A DNA stretch of 64,000 nucleotides, from assembly GCA_903909375.1 (NCBI GenBank), contig CAIVVM010000048.1, positions 62,001-126,000 of the forward strand. Direction: 5' to 3'. The stretch's first letter is position 1. Every line of letters begins with the position of its first letter. Below are positions 25,746-35,649 of the stretch, in pieces. The notes beneath the pieces are model-generated. The model was not told the origin of the DNA and ran no database searches. It saw only the letters and a program-made list of their open reading frames with translations. The stretch comes from an uncultured Alphaproteobacteria bacterium (GTDB taxonomy: Bacteria; Pseudomonadota; Alphaproteobacteria; Caulobacterales; Caulobacteraceae). The position numbers and the translations under genes are program-made.

Positions 25746-26969
25746 TCAGAGCCCCAGCACCATCTTTGCCATGATGTTGTGCTGGATCTCATTCGATCCG
25801 GCATAGATCGACGTCTTGCGATAGTTGAAATAGTGGGGCGCCACGGTCGCTGCGTAGTCGGGTCCGGCGCGGAAGGTGTTGCCGCCCGGCTGAAGCATCT
25901 CCCAGGTGTCGCGCACGAACGGCTGCGCATAGAGACCTGCGGCTTCCAGGGCCAGTTCGGTGACGGCCTGCTGCATCTGGCTGCCTTCCAGCTTGAACAT
26001 GGACGAGACCGCCCCCATGGCCTCGCCGCTGGCGCGTCCGGCAAAGGCGCGCAGTTCCGTAGCGTTCAAGGCCTCGATCTTTATCTCGGCCTCGCACAGC
26101 TTTTTGCGGAAGTCCGGATCGTCCATCATCGTGCCGCCACGATCCGACCGTTCAACACCAGCGATCTTGCGGACCTTGCGCATCTGCATGGACAGACCCG
26201 CTGCGTAGGGATTACCGCGCTCAAATTGCAGGAGATATTTGGCGTAGGTCCAACCCTCGCCCTCCTTGCCGATCCGGTTGGCGACCGGCACTCGCACGTT
26301 GTCGAAGAAGGTTTCGTTGATCTCCTGCTCGCCCTCGGCCGGTCCATCAAGCGTCGGGATCGGCCGGATGGTGATGCCCGGGGTCTTCATGTCAATCAGC
26401 AGGAAGCTGATGCCTTTCTGTCGGATCTCTTCATTGGAAGTTCGCACCAGGCAGAACATCCAGTCCGCCCACTGGGCCAGCGTCGTCCAGGTTTTCGAAC
26501 CGTTGAGCACATAGTGGTCGCCATCGCGTACCGCCTTCATGGACAGCGAGGCGAGATCGGAGCCCGAGCCTGGCTCGGAGTAGCCCTGGCACCACCAGAC
26601 GTCCGTAGACAGGATCTTCGGCAAGTGCTGAGCCTTCTGTTCCTCGGTCCCGAACGCCATGACGACAGGCGCGCACATCGTCGTTCCCATATTCGAGGTC
26701 GAAGGCGCACCAGCCAGCGCCATCTCCATGTCGAAGATGTACTTCTTGCTCAGGTTCCAGCCCGTGCCGCCATGCTCAACCGGCCAGTCAGGCGCCATCC
26801 AGCCGCGGGCGCCCAGGCGCTTCAGCCAACGCACCTGGCTGGCCTTGTCCAGATGATGGTTCTTGGACTGCTCCAGCTTGGCGCGCATCTCGTCGTCGAA
26901 CGCCTCGGCGATAAATGACCGAACCTCGTCGCCGAACGCCAGATCCTCAGGAGAGAAATTCAGGTCCAT
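25746..26969 (-). CDS. acyl-CoA dehydrogenase
   Basis: 407 residues of the flavin acyl-CoA dehydrogenase fold. The helical N-domain (LNFSPEDLAFGDEVRSFI, GWMAPDWPVEHGGTGW) is followed by the beta-domain with QGYSEPGSGSDLASL, which contacts FAD, GSKTWTT and the C-terminal helical domain ending in KTSIYAGSNEIQHNIMAKMVLGL. The GSNEIQ element is typical of the branch active on bulky acyl-CoAs such as steroid side chains or long branched acids. It follows a small monooxygenase gene by 6 bases, so they form an operon whose promoter carries a TetR-like palindrome. Confidence 0.95.
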   Translation of the reverse strand: MDLNFSPEDLAFGDEVRSFIAEAFDDEMRAKLEQSKNHHLDKASQVRWLKRLGARGWMAPDWPVEHGGTGWNLSKKYIFDMEMALAGAPSTSNMGTTMCAPVVMAFGTEEQKAQHLPKILSTDVWWCQGYSEPGSGSDLASLSMKAVRDGDHYVLNGSKTWTTLAQWADWMFCLVRTSNEEIRQKGISFLLIDMKTPGITIRPIPTLDGPAEGEQEINETFFDNVRVPVANRIGKEGEGWTYAKYLLQFERGNPYAAGLSMQMRKVRKIAGVERSDRGGTMMDDPDFRKKLCEAEIKIEALNATELRAFAGRASGEAMGAVSSMFKLEGSQMQQAVTELALEAAGLYAQPFVRDTWEMLQPGGNTFRAGPDYAATVAPHYFNYRKTSIYAGSNEIQHNIMAKMVLGL

Positions 26970-26975
26970 GTCAGC

Positions 26976-27269
26976 TCACCCCACGCCGTCCAGATATTCG
27001 ACCTCAGGCCGCCCCGCCAGCACCGCGGCGAACTTGGGCCCTGCTGCCTTGAAATAGTCAGTGCCGCCGTGATGGGTCAGCGCATCCTGATCCACATAGA
27101 GTTCCAGAAACTTGTAGGTATTGGGTTCGGTGCGGCTCTTGGTCAGTTCATAGGCCAGATTGCCCGGCTCGTTCGCCCGCACCTGCCGAGCCAGTTCGGA
27201 CGCAAAGGCCTCGAACTCCGCCCCTTTTCCGTCCTGGATCCGGATTGTCGCTATCACGCCGATGGACAT
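26976..27269 (-). CDS. antibiotic biosynthesis monooxygenase (ABM) domain protein
   Basis: 97 residues: the dimeric alpha+beta ferredoxin-like ABM fold, with MSIGVIATIRIQDGKGAEFEAFASEL, NLAYELTKSRTEPNTYKFLELYVDQDALTHH and FKAAGPKFAAVLAGRPEVEYL. Enzymes of this type act without cofactors on quinone or aldehyde substrates, and some degrade signalling quinols. The start at 27269 has GGGAG upstream and the normal length. It is the first gene of an operon with the acyl-CoA dehydrogenase. Confidence 0.88.
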   Translation of the reverse strand: MSIGVIATIRIQDGKGAEFEAFASELARQVRANEPGNLAYELTKSRTEPNTYKFLELYVDQDALTHHGGTDYFKAAGPKFAAVLAGRPEVEYLDGVG

Positions 27270-27278
27270 TTTTAGCTC

Positions 27279-27292
27279 CCAACACTTGTTTG
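27279..27292. promoter_or_regulatory. TetR-type operator candidate before the ABM/acyl-CoA dehydrogenase operon
   Basis: CCAACA-CT-TGTTTG on the plus strand, one mismatch from CAAACA-N2-TGTTTG. It ends 10 bases upstream of the ABM ATG and touches its ribosome binding site, so a bound protein would block transcription or translation initiation. A perfect copy is at 59232-59245. Confidence 0.5.
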
Positions 27293-27360
27293 AAAGGACG
27301 GTAGTGCCGGGCGGCAGAGGCGGCAAGCGTCACCTCGCGGCAACGAGCCATCGCGGCGGT

Positions 27361-27651
27361 CTAGCGGCGCTCGTTCCAACCATAGGCGACCCAGTGATGG
27401 CCGCCCTGATGACGGGCTTCGATGATGTCACTGTCCGTGCGCCGCGCGCGCACTGTACGCCGGGCCCGCATTGCAAACCCGGCAAAGGCCAGAAGCGCAG
27501 ACGCCATCACCGCGATCACGGCCACGGTGGCGGCGGCGAACACGGCCAGAATCGCACCGACGATAACCGCCGCGATGGTCGCCAGCCCCCCGGCGAGCGT
27601 CGCGAGGCTACGGAAGGCAGATCCTTGTCTCGCGGCGAAATCCTGAACCAT
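27361..27651 (-). CDS. small membrane protein, unknown function
   Basis: 96 residues. A GAGGAG site lies before the ATG. Two hydrophobic helices are seen (about residues 17-41 and 43-60), rich in Ala and Val, and a basic cytoplasmic tail RARRTVRARRTDSDIIEARH follows. No family is recognised. It stands alone between the ABM operon and the J-domain gene, with 92 and 104 bases to its neighbours. Confidence 0.5.
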   Translation of the reverse strand: MVQDFAARQGSAFRSLATLAGGLATIAAVIVGAILAVFAAATVAVIAVMASALLAFAGFAMRARRTVRARRTDSDIIEARHQGGHHWVAYGWNERR

Positions 27652-27755
27652 CGGTTCTCCTCAGCGGACGGCTGTGTCGATCACTGACACACCAATGTCA
27701 TTACTCGTTGGCCGAACGTCAAGTCGGCAACCATCGACGCGCATACAGGCCAAAT

Positions 27756-28451
27756 TCACAAAGCGCCCACAAGAGCATGGGCGCGACGGTCACGGACAAT
27801 CTCGTCATAAGCGGCGTTGATGGCCGCAGACTTGGCCTCGGCGACTTCGACAAACTCATCGGGTAGCCCGCGCGACCGCGCCCGATCAGGATGCGATTCT
27901 GTGAGCATGGCCCGCCAGGCCGCGCGAACGTCTGCGTCCGGGGCGTCCGGGGCGACACCAATGACCAGATAGGGATCGTCCCGCTCGCCGCCCAGGTGAG
28001 TCGCCTTGATCCGTCGGAAGGTCAGAGCCGAGAATCCGAAGAGCACGCTGACACGTTCGAGATACTCAAGCTCATCCCCGGTCACGGCGCCGTCCGACCG
28101 TGCGATGTGAAAAAGGCCGTCCAGTACATCTTCCAGTATTTGTGGACAGGAGCCGTAGCGCTTCTTCAGTCTGCGGGCATAGCTCTCGAAACCACGGGTG
28201 GTCTGTCGGGCGAGCTGGTAGAGCCGTCGGATGTTTCCTTCGCTGCCATCGTCAGACCGGAATACAACTGAAAAGGTGTCGTACTCAGCCGATTGGGCGT
28301 TGCCGTCCGCCTTGGCCAGTTTCGCGCCAAGCGCAGTGACGGCCGTGGAGAACGCGGGGTCCTCCCCGGGCAGACCCGGTGGGCATTGGTCGCATTCCGC
28401 CTCATCGAGATTGCGGACTGCCAGACCAGCAATTTTGCGCCAGAAGCTCAT
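27756..28451 (-). CDS. TerB/J-domain protein (DjlA-like co-chaperone)
   Basis: 231 residues. The central part is a helical TerB-like domain (about 60-140: RQTTRGFESYARRLKKRYG, DGLFHIARSDGAVTGDELEYLERVSVLFGFS). The C-terminal J domain (about 160-225) has the HPD motif in ESHPDRARSRGLP. DjlA of Escherichia coli has the same order but also an N-terminal membrane helix, which is absent here; the start MSFWRKIAGLAVRNLDEAECDQCP carries an unpaired CxxC. It probably stimulates DnaK in the cytoplasm. It is divergent from the 5-oxoprolinase gene with 63 bases between starts. Confidence 0.88.
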   Translation of the reverse strand: MSFWRKIAGLAVRNLDEAECDQCPPGLPGEDPAFSTAVTALGAKLAKADGNAQSAEYDTFSVVFRSDDGSEGNIRRLYQLARQTTRGFESYARRLKKRYGSCPQILEDVLDGLFHIARSDGAVTGDELEYLERVSVLFGFSALTFRRIKATHLGGERDDPYLVIGVAPDAPDADVRAAWRAMLTESHPDRARSRGLPDEFVEVAEAKSAAINAAYDEIVRDRRAHALVGAL

Positions 28452-28514
28452 TTCGCTATGGGCATGCCTTACGACTAGGGCGAGCCTGTGACAATCACAC
28501 CGAGAGGTTAAGTT

Positions 28515-31500
28515 TTGGACAGGCGCTTCAGCTTCTGGATTGATCGCGGCGGGACCTTCACCGATGTGATCGGGCGCGCAGACGACGGCATCGAGACCTC
28601 GCTGAAGCTGCTTTCGACGTCGGCGGCCTATCCCGACGCAGCCGTTGAAGCGATGAGGCGGCTCATGGATGTGGCGGCGGGTGACCGTTTCCCGGCCGCG
28701 CGGGTTGACGCCATCAAGATGGGAACCACGGTCGCCACCAACGCCCTGCTGGAGCGCCGCGGAGCCCGGACCCTGTTTGTGACCACGGCGGGCTTCGGCG
28801 ACGCCCTCATTATCGGTGATCAGTCGCGACAAGACCTGTTCGTTCTGAACACCCGAAAACCAGAACCGCTCTACGCCGGCGTTGTGGAAGCGATTGAGCG
28901 GCTGGCAGCGGACGGGTCACCGGTTCTGCCGTTGGCCGGGAATGACCTGCGCAAGCAACTCGAGGCCGCTGTGGGTGCAGGCTTCACATCGGTGGCCATC
29001 GCTTTTCTGCATGCTGACCTGAACCCGGATCATGAGCGGTTGGCGGGCGATATCGCACGCGCAGCCGGATTTGAGTTTGTGGCCCTGAGCCATGAGGTCT
29101 CGCCGCTGCCGCGCTTTGTTCCACGCGCCGAGACCACCGTCGCCGACGCCTATCTGACCCCCGTGCTGCAGGCCTATGTTCGACAGGTCGCCGACGCCGT
29201 CGCGGGCGCGCCGCTGTACTTCATGACCTCGGCCGGCGGTCTGGTTCGAGCAGAGGCGTTCAGGGGCCGTGACGCGGTCGTTTCCGGACCCGCCGGTGGC
29301 GTGGTCGGGGTCGCGAGGATCGCGGAAGCCGCTGGGTCCGCCGCTGTACTGGGCTTCGACATGGGCGGCACATCGACCGACGTCTGCCGCTACGCCGGCC
29401 GACTGGAACGGCGCGACACGGTGAAGGTGGCGGGGGTGAAGGTGCGGGCGCCGATGCTGGATGTCGAGACGGTAGCGGCCGGGGGTGGCTCGATCCTTAC
29501 CTTCGACGGGATGCGCGCCAGGGCCGGCCCTGCCAGCGCCGGCGCCGACCCCGGTCCCGCCTGCTACGGTCGAGGCGGCCCGGCAACGGTCACCGACGCC
29601 AACCTTGTGCTGGGACGACTGGACCCGATGGCCTTTCCGGCAGTTTTCGGAGCCCATGGTGACGCGCCGCTCGATCTCCAGGCCAGTCGTACCGCTTTGG
29701 CCAAACTCGCTGCCGCCATGGGAACAACCGTGGAGGTCGCCGCCGAGGGGTTCATCTCTGTCGCCGTTGAACAGATGGCCCAGGCGGTACGTCGCATCTC
29801 TACGGAACGCGGCTTCGACCCGCGCGATCACGCCTTGGTGGCGTTTGGCGGCGCAGCCGGACAGGTTGCATGCCAGACGGCCGAAGCTCTGGGCGTGAGC
29901 GAGGTGCTTTGTCCGCGATACGGTAGCGTCCTTTCGGCCTGGGGCATTGGTCAGGCCCAGATGACCGCTCTACGGCAGGCGGGAATCGAAGCGCCGCTGG
30001 ATGCTGACGGTTTGGCAGGGGCGGTGACCCATCTGTCGCAGCTGGAAGCCTTGACCCGATCCGACATGATTGCCCAGGACGCGCAGGTTGGCGACGTCCG
30101 CCGCACCTTGCGTCTGCGCTACGAAGGGGCCGACGCGGAGCTGCCTGTCGAGTTCTCTGCCCTATCGACGATCAGGGCGGCGTTCGAGGCCGGGCACACG
30201 CGCCTTTTCGGGTTTGTGGAACCCGACCGTCAGATCGTGATTGCGGCCGTAGAGGTAGAGTCCGTGGAGCTACCCTCCCGCTTGCGCGACAGGGGCGTGG
30301 GAACCGCGAGTCCGGCGCAATCAATCCCGGCCGTCAGCTGGCAAGGGGAAGAGGCCATCCAGATGTTCGCCCAGGCCGCCTGGCTCCCGGCAGCCGCGGT
30401 ATCGGACGAGACTCTGACGTCGGTCGATGGCCCGGCGCTCATCAGGCGTCATGACACGCAGATCGCTGTCCTGCCTGGCTGGAGCGCGAAGGCGGAGGCC
30501 GGAGGGCAGATCCGTTTAGTTCGGAGGCGGGCGACTGCCCGTCAGGCCATCTCTCTGAGCGCACCCGACCCGGTCACCCTGGAACTCTTCAATCGCCGCT
30601 TCATGGGCGTTGCCGAGGCCATGGGCGCGGCGCTGGAGCGGACGGCACATTCCGTCAACATCAAGGAGCGTCTGGATTTCTCCTGCGCCCTGTTCGACGC
30701 CGCCGGCGGACTGGTGGCCAATGCGCCGCACATGCCCATTCATCTGGGTAGTATGGGCGCAAGCGTGCTTGCGGTGCGCGACCGTCATCCCGACCTGAAA
30801 TCTGGCCAGGCCTTCGCCCTGAACAACCCTTATGCGGGCGGCACGCACCTGCCCGACATCACCGTCGTAATGCCTGTGTTTATGAAAGACGCTGACCCGA
30901 AACCCGCCTTCTATGTCGCGGCGCGCGGCCACCACGCGGACGTAGGCGGCGTCCAGCCAGGCTCAATGCCGCCCTTCTCGACGCGCATCGACCAGGAGGG
31001 CGTACTGCTCGACGCTCTGCCGATCGTGGAAGACGGCCGTTTCCTGGATGGACCGGTCCGCGCAGCGCTGCTGGCCGGAGACTGGCCATCCAGGGCGCCT
31101 GATCGCAACATCGCCGACCTCAAGGCTCAGGTCGCGTCTTGCCAGGCCGGCGCCGTTGCCGTGGCGACCATGATCGAAACACACGGCGCTGATGTCGTGG
31201 CCCGCTACATGGGCTTTGTGCAGGACAATGCCGCCGAGGCAGTCCGACGGGCGATCGGCCGACTGTCAGATGGCGAAGCCAGGGTTCCGCTGGATGGTGG
31301 CGGCGAGATCGTTGTGCGCACTACCGTCGATACGGAAGCGCGTCAGGCTATCCTCGACTTCACCGGCTCCGCGGACCAGCTGAACACGAATTTCAACGCA
31401 CCCTCCGCGATCGTCGACGCAGCCGCGCTGTACGTGTTCCGCACCCTGATCGATGATGACATCCCGCTGAATGCCGGCTGCCTGAAACCCCTGAAGATCC

Positions 31501-32093
31501 TGACGCGACCAGGCTCGATGCTGGCTCCGCACCCGCCGGCTGCCGTTGTGGCGGGCAATGTCGAGACCAGCCAGCATGTGGTCGACGCCCTTTATGCCGC
31601 GCTGGGGGTGATGGCCAACAGCCAGGGCACCATGAACAATTTCACCTTCGGCGACGAGACGCGTCAGTACTATGAGACCATTTGCGGCGGTGCGGGCGCC
31701 ACTGCCAGCGCGCCGGGCGCCATCGCGCTTCAGACCCACATGACCAACTCGCGCCTGACCGATCCCGAGATTCTTGAACGCCGCTTTCCTATCCGGGTGG
31801 AAAGTTTCAGCGTGCGCGGCGGCTCCGGCGGGACCGGCCTGCACGCCGGCGGCGATGGATCGCGACGCTGTATCCGTTTCCTGGCGCCGATGGAGGCTGC
31901 TCTGCTGGCATCGCGCCGCGACAACGCCCCACAGGGCCTGGCTGGCGGCGGAGCGGGCATGGCGGGCCGCCAGCGATTGATCGCGGCGTCCGGTGCGGTG
32001 ACGGAACTTTCTGCGTGCTTCTCAGTAAGGGTTTCGGTCGGCGATGTGATCGAGATCGAAACGCCCGGCGGCGGCGGTTTCGGTCGGGCGTGA
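28515..32093 (+). CDS. fused hydantoinase/5-oxoprolinase (HyuA-HyuB type)
   Basis: 1192 residues from a TTG with AGAGG seven bases upstream, giving the family N-terminus [15 protein letters not shown]. Order: Hydantoinase_A N-domain (about 5-180, including [15 protein letters not shown]), Hydantoinase_A (about 200-490, [16 protein letters not shown] [15 protein letters not shown] and [15 protein letters not shown]), then Hydantoinase_B (about 670-1190, [36 protein letters not shown]). The enzyme uses ATP to open 5-oxoproline to glutamate. Full-length fusion is the eukaryotic and proteobacterial OplAH form. A gamma-glutamyltransferase gene lies 6.6 kb upstream, giving a possible functional link. 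The substrate could instead be a hydantoin. Confidence 0.92.
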   Translation: MDRRFSFWIDRGGTFTDVIGRADDGIETSLKLLSTSAAYPDAAVEAMRRLMDVAAGDRFPAARVDAIKMGTTVATNALLERRGARTLFVTTAGFGDALIIGDQSRQDLFVLNTRKPEPLYAGVVEAIERLAADGSPVLPLAGNDLRKQLEAAVGAGFTSVAIAFLHADLNPDHERLAGDIARAAGFEFVALSHEVSPLPRFVPRAETTVADAYLTPVLQAYVRQVADAVAGAPLYFMTSAGGLVRAEAFRGRDAVVSGPAGGVVGVARIAEAAGSAAVLGFDMGGTSTDVCRYAGRLERRDTVKVAGVKVRAPMLDVETVAAGGGSILTFDGMRARAGPASAGADPGPACYGRGGPATVTDANLVLGRLDPMAFPAVFGAHGDAPLDLQASRTALAKLAAAMGTTVEVAAEGFISVAVEQMAQAVRRISTERGFDPRDHALVAFGGAAGQVACQTAEALGVSEVLCPRYGSVLSAWGIGQAQMTALRQAGIEAPLDADGLAGAVTHLSQLEALTRSDMIAQDAQVGDVRRTLRLRYEGADAELPVEFSALSTIRAAFEAGHTRLFGFVEPDRQIVIAAVEVESVELPSRLRDRGVGTASPAQSIPAVSWQGEEAIQMFAQAAWLPAAAVSDETLTSVDGPALIRRHDTQIAVLPGWSAKAEAGGQIRLVRRRATARQAISLSAPDPVTLELFNRRFMGVAEAMGAALERTAHSVNIKERLDFSCALFDAAGGLVANAPHMPIHLGSMGASVLAVRDRHPDLKSGQAFALNNPYAGGTHLPDITVVMPVFMKDADPKPAFYVAARGHHADVGGVQPGSMPPFSTRIDQEGVLLDALPIVEDGRFLDGPVRAALLAGDWPSRAPDRNIADLKAQVASCQAGAVAVATMIETHGADVVARYMGFVQDNAAEAVRRAIGRLSDGEARVPLDGGGEIVVRTTVDTEARQAILDFTGSADQLNTNFNAPSAIVDAAALYVFRTLIDDDIPLNAGCLKPLKILTRPGSMLAPHPPAAVVAGNVETSQHVVDALYAALGVMANSQGTMNNFTFGDETRQYYETICGGAGATASAPGAIALQTHMTNSRLTDPEILERRFPIRVESFSVRGGSGGTGLHAGGDGSRRCIRFLAPMEAALLASRRDNAPQGLAGGGAGMAGRQRLIAASGAVTELSACFSVRVSVGDVIEIETPGGGGFGRA

Positions 32094-32125
32094 TCCTGAC
32101 AAGATTTCCCGGCATAAGGATCTGA

Positions 32126-32686
32126 ATGACACCCCTTCTGATCGCCCTCGCCCTGCTTGCTCAGGCCCCTGAATCTCCGGCGCCGATCGAAGCCGCGCCT
32201 CCGCCGGCCGTCGAAGACCGGATTCCGAACGGCGCGCCGCGGGAGGACTACCCGTTTGTCGCCTGGTGTTACGGCGCGCTGCGGGGCTATCTCGACATGA
32301 AGGCCGAGGTGATGCCGGAGGTCACCCGTATCGAGAACCAGTTCCGCAGGCCCGGAAGTAGCCTGGTGGACGATCTGAAGGTCTATGCCGATATGGAGCG
32401 TGATGGCCGCGCGCAGCTCAAAGTGTTCCAGGAAGCTCTGACTTCAGCCGAAAAAGCCTCCGTGCGTCCTATCAACGCCCAGGGCGCCATGGCCGTCCGT
32501 CAGGGTCGCCAGACGTGGAGCGCCGGTCCGGAGGTCACCAAGGCCCGCAAGGCCCAAGAGTGGATGAGCTGGACGCTGCCCGCCCGTTGCGAGACGGTGG
32601 CGGCCTCGCTGGAGGCGCGATCAAAACTGATGGGCGCGACCCTGAGGTCGAATACACAGCCCGAGCAGCCTGCGTCGCCGGAATAG
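32126..32686 (+). CDS. secreted protein, unknown function
   Basis: 186 residues beginning with a short signal peptide (MTPLLIALALLAQA) and a Pro/Ala-rich linker. The mature part is helical: DYPFVAWCYGALRGYLDMKAEVMPEVTRIENQF, then DDLKVYADMERDGRAQLKVFQEAL, ending MSWTLPARCETVAASLEARSK. One cysteine near the start and one near the end probably pair. It resembles short conserved periplasmic proteins of Caulobacter with no assigned role. It follows the 5-oxoprolinase by 32 bases and precedes the DUF1294 gene by 13, so these may form one transcript. Confidence 0.6.
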   Translation: MTPLLIALALLAQAPESPAPIEAAPPPAVEDRIPNGAPREDYPFVAWCYGALRGYLDMKAEVMPEVTRIENQFRRPGSSLVDDLKVYADMERDGRAQLKVFQEALTSAEKASVRPINAQGAMAVRQGRQTWSAGPEVTKARKAQEWMSWTLPARCETVAASLEARSKLMGATLRSNTQPEQPASPE

Positions 32687-32699
32687 ACGCCCAGCGACC

Positions 32700-32972
32700 G
32701 TGAGCACCTTGCTGGCGTTCTATCTTCTGGCCATCAACGCCGTGACCTTTGGCGCCTTCGCCCTGGACAAGCAGGCTGCCCGACGAGACACCCGGCGGAT
32801 CCCGGAGCGCCACCTCCTGACCCTGGCCATGATCGGCGGATCGGGAGGCGCCATCGCCGCCCAGCAGTTGTTGCGCCACAAGTCCCGCAAGGAACCGTTC
32901 CGTACCGCGCTCTGGAGCATTGCGGCGCTGCACCTGATCCTGATTGCAGTGATCGTCTATCGGGCGAGGTAG
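32700..32972 (+). CDS. DUF1294 membrane protein
   Basis: 90 residues from a GTG. Two or three membrane helices are seen (residues 5-22, about 40-57 with LTLAMIGGSGGAIAAQQL, and 70-88). The loop carries the family signature FALDKQAARRDTRRIPE and HKSRKEPFR. DUF1294 proteins sometimes carry a cold-shock domain, absent here. The function is unknown. Its end overlaps the convergent aminotransferase by 16 bases. Confidence 0.88.
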   Translation: MSTLLAFYLLAINAVTFGAFALDKQAARRDTRRIPERHLLTLAMIGGSGGAIAAQQLLRHKSRKEPFRTALWSIAALHLILIAVIVYRAR

Positions 32973-34117
32973 GTCGCAAGGCGTTCCAGGCCGGCAGCGT
33001 TCTTCTCCGGGCGCGCCGCGAAGCACCAGCGAAACCAGCCCTCCCCCTCCGGTCCGAAGGCCGAACCTGGCGCAAGACCAAGCCCGACCTCCTGGATCAG
33101 CGATTTGCAGGTCGCCATGGAGTCTCCGTGGCCAGCCATCCGGAAGAAGGCATAGAAGCCACCATCCGGCGTCGGCGCCTCGACGCCGGGCATGGCGCTG
33201 AGGGCTCCGATCACCTGATCTCTTGCGGCTGTAAGGTCGCGGCGGACGTCCGCCGTGATCGCGTCGCCATGGTCCAGCGCGGCTTTTGCGCCTTCCTGTA
33301 CGAAATCCGGCGCACACGACGTGTTGTACTCGATGAGCACCCCCAGCCCTTCAAGCAGGGCCCCCGGGACCACCATCCAGCCAAGACGCCAACCGGTCAT
33401 CCGCCAAGCCTTTGAGAAGCTGTTGGTGGAAATCACCCGGTCGTCATCGGTGGCCATTGGTAGAAACGACGGCGCGGTCGGCCGCTCGAAGGTCAGGCGT
33501 TCATAGACATCGTCGCCAATCAGCCAGATCCCGTACCGACGACACCGCTCCAGGATCGCGGCGCGATCCTCCTCAGGCAGCATCCAGCCGCTTGGATTAT
33601 TCGGCGAATTCAGGATCAGGGCGCGGGTATCCGGCGTCAGAGCCCGCATCAGACGATCAATGTCCAGGCGCCAGCGACCTTGCGCCGCCTCCAGCGGAAC
33701 CACCTCGACGTGGCTCGACAGGATCCGCGGGATCTCGACCACGTTGGGCCAGATCGGTCCGACAACCACCGTCCGATCACCGGGAGACAGCACAAGCTGG
33801 GCGGCCAGCATGATCGCGTTCACCCCGGCGCTGGTGATCGCCAGGCGTTCGGTTCCGACCGGGACGCCATGGAGACGCGTCAGATAATCCGAGAGCGATT
33901 GACGCAGGTCAGGGCGGCCCAGGTTATGGGTATAGAAGGTTTGACCTTCCAGCAGCGCCTTCGAAGCCGCTTCGCGGATGAACGCCGGCGTCGCTTGATC
34001 CCCTTCACCGAACCAGAACGGCAGGATATCGCTGCGCCCGAGCCCGGCGTTGGCGATCTCACGGATTCTGGACAGCCGGAGATCCTGGACCTCCTGGCGC
34101 GGCGTTGGGGCGAACAT
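32957..34117 (-). CDS. class I/II pyridoxal-phosphate aminotransferase
   Basis: 386 residues. Fold-type I aminotransferase: FGEGDQATPAFIREAAS opening, TSAGVNAIMLAAQLVL, ILNSPNNPSGWMLPEE, GDDVYERLTF with the PLP aspartate, the Schiff-base Lys236 in NSFSKAWRMTGWRLGW, and a substrate-carboxylate arginine in GWFRWCFA. It is close to aspartate/aromatic aminotransferases; substrate not determined. The ATG at 34117 gives the normal N-terminus, whereas an upstream start adds 17 atypical residues. Convergent with DUF1294. Confidence 0.92.
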   Translation of the reverse strand: MFAPTPRQEVQDLRLSRIREIANAGLGRSDILPFWFGEGDQATPAFIREAASKALLEGQTFYTHNLGRPDLRQSLSDYLTRLHGVPVGTERLAITSAGVNAIMLAAQLVLSPGDRTVVVGPIWPNVVEIPRILSSHVEVVPLEAAQGRWRLDIDRLMRALTPDTRALILNSPNNPSGWMLPEEDRAAILERCRRYGIWLIGDDVYERLTFERPTAPSFLPMATDDDRVISTNSFSKAWRMTGWRLGWMVVPGALLEGLGVLIEYNTSCAPDFVQEGAKAALDHGDAITADVRRDLTAARDQVIGALSAMPGVEAPTPDGGFYAFFRMAGHGDSMATCKSLIQEVGLGLAPGSAFGPEGEGWFRWCFAARPEKNAAGLERLATYLAR

Positions 34118-34190
34118 TATCCTGACATAGGCCAGGCCGCGGGCGGCGCAAACCGTCCGTTGGCCCAATCCGGTCCTGTTATGTCATCGG

Positions 34191-35603
34191 CTATTTTGGA
34201 GGCGCCGTGATGGGTCGCGCGTCTTCCCAGCGATAGGGCAGTACGTCCGGCTTCACCGAGACTTCGGTGGTGAACTTGAGCGGATACTTGCCTCCGCTCG
34301 GGTAGACCAGTTCCACGAAATAGGCGGTATAACCGCTGGCAGGCTTGGGGACGTTGCCGACGAAGGTTCCATCAGGCTGAGCGGTCAAGGGTGTGCTGGT
34401 AAAGGCCTTGCCGATCGTATCGACCCGGAAGTCGCGATCCCTGTCGTTAGTCCCCTGCCACAGCAGCACCTCGGTGGGTTTGCCTTTTGGCGTCACGACA
34501 ATGGCGCCGTCGGCGCGCACCTTCCAGGCATAGTCCGGCATGGCGCGCGCGTTCAGAATAGCGTCGTGAAAGGCGGTGATGCTGTCCATGATATCCGTAC
34601 CCGCCGTCGAATGCTTGGAGTTCGGGATCATCCTGAGCCGCTTGGGCTGGGCCACTCTGGAATAGCCGTAGCGGGTGTTGTCCGGCGGAAAGTACTCGTC
34701 GCCGACCGCGTTGATCACGTACTTCGGGATCTTCATCGTGGCCCGGTCCTGATAATTCAACGGGTCCTCGATCAGGTTCACGCCCTCCAGCGACGGTTTG
34801 CCGATCTGGCCGGGAATGAGCCCGGCATCGACGTAGTCCTGTAGCGCCGGTGAGAAGTAGCCCAGCGCGCGCCAATGGTGGATCGCGGTATCGTTGACGC
34901 TGAGCACGTTGATGACGATGGGCACAATGCCCACGACCCGTTTGTCGACGGCGCCCACCAGCCAGGTCGTCCAGCCGCGTTTGGAGCCGCCGGCCACCAC
35001 AAAACCGTCGATCTTCAGCTTGCCGCCGGAATCGGCCTTGATGAAGTCCTGTACGGCGGTCATCGCCTGGGTCCCGCTCTTGACCATGGGCAGACGCAAG
35101 AGGTCGTCGGGATTCTGTGTCGTCGCGTACCGGGCTTGCAGGTAGGCGATGATCTCATCTTCCACGCGGGCCTTGCGCAACGGATCGTCGGCGAAGGTCA
35201 GGGGTTGATTGGGAACATCGTCCAGTTCGACCACGACGGAGCGGGTTTCCACAGCCAGCCTGGCGAAGCGGTCGGCAGGCTTTGTGGGGGCCGCATCGCC
35301 CTTGTCGCCGCCGGTGATGTAGAGGAAAGCCTTGGTGTGGATCACATTGTCCGGGATGACCACCGTCATCCAGTGCTTCCAGACCCTGTCGTCGACGTCC
35401 TTGGGGCCCCAGGTCTGGCTGGTCAGCTGCAGCACGGCGCAGCGATACCCTTCGCCGTTGCAGGACCCGACAACCCGCACGTTGTAGCTTGGATCGGGTT
35501 TCGCCACGTAGGCGTCCAGCGCATTCGGCGGCCCGGCCAAGGCCGGCGCAACAAACAGGGTCGCCGCAGCCAGCACGCCGCCCAACAGCTTCAATAGCTT
35601 CAT
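34191..35603 (-). CDS. secreted PhoPQ-activated pathogenicity-related (PqaA-type) protein
   Basis: 470 residues. A signal peptide (cleavage after APALA) leads to an alpha/beta-hydrolase-like domain of the PhoPQ_related family. Typical parts are NALDAYVAKPDPSYNV, TSQTWGPKDVDDRVWKHWMTVVIPD, the nucleophile-elbow-like VVAGGSKRGWTTWL, YVDAGLIP, YVINAVGDEYFPPDNTRY and MIPNSKHS with the candidate catalytic His. It matches Salmonella PqaA and Dictyostelium AprA relatives; the activity is not known, although Ser-Asp-His residues suggest a periplasmic esterase or peptidase. It stands 73 bases upstream of the aminotransferase start on the same strand. Confidence 0.88.
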   Translation of the reverse strand: MKLLKLLGGVLAAATLFVAPALAGPPNALDAYVAKPDPSYNVRVVGSCNGEGYRCAVLQLTSQTWGPKDVDDRVWKHWMTVVIPDNVIHTKAFLYITGGDKGDAAPTKPADRFARLAVETRSVVVELDDVPNQPLTFADDPLRKARVEDEIIAYLQARYATTQNPDDLLRLPMVKSGTQAMTAVQDFIKADSGGKLKIDGFVVAGGSKRGWTTWLVGAVDKRVVGIVPIVINVLSVNDTAIHHWRALGYFSPALQDYVDAGLIPGQIGKPSLEGVNLIEDPLNYQDRATMKIPKYVINAVGDEYFPPDNTRYGYSRVAQPKRLRMIPNSKHSTAGTDIMDSITAFHDAILNARAMPDYAWKVRADGAIVVTPKGKPTEVLLWQGTNDRDRDFRVDTIGKAFTSTPLTAQPDGTFVGNVPKPASGYTAYFVELVYPSGGKYPLKFTTEVSVKPDVLPYRWEDARPITAPPK

Positions 35604-35649
35604 CCCTCAGCCTCCCCTGGACGTCTCAGCCGTCCTTCGTCACAGGATG

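Noticed and set aside
25779-26918. 379-codon open frame antisense to the acyl-CoA dehydrogenase
   Set aside because: Mirror frame of a well-supported GC-rich gene; the translation has no domain and is rich in Arg, His and Gly as expected of a shadow.
28487-28499. TGTGA-CAA-TCACA resembling a CRP site ahead of the 5-oxoprolinase start
   Set aside because: Spacer is 3 bases, not the 6 of CRP/FNR sites, and the match is otherwise plain; could be chance.
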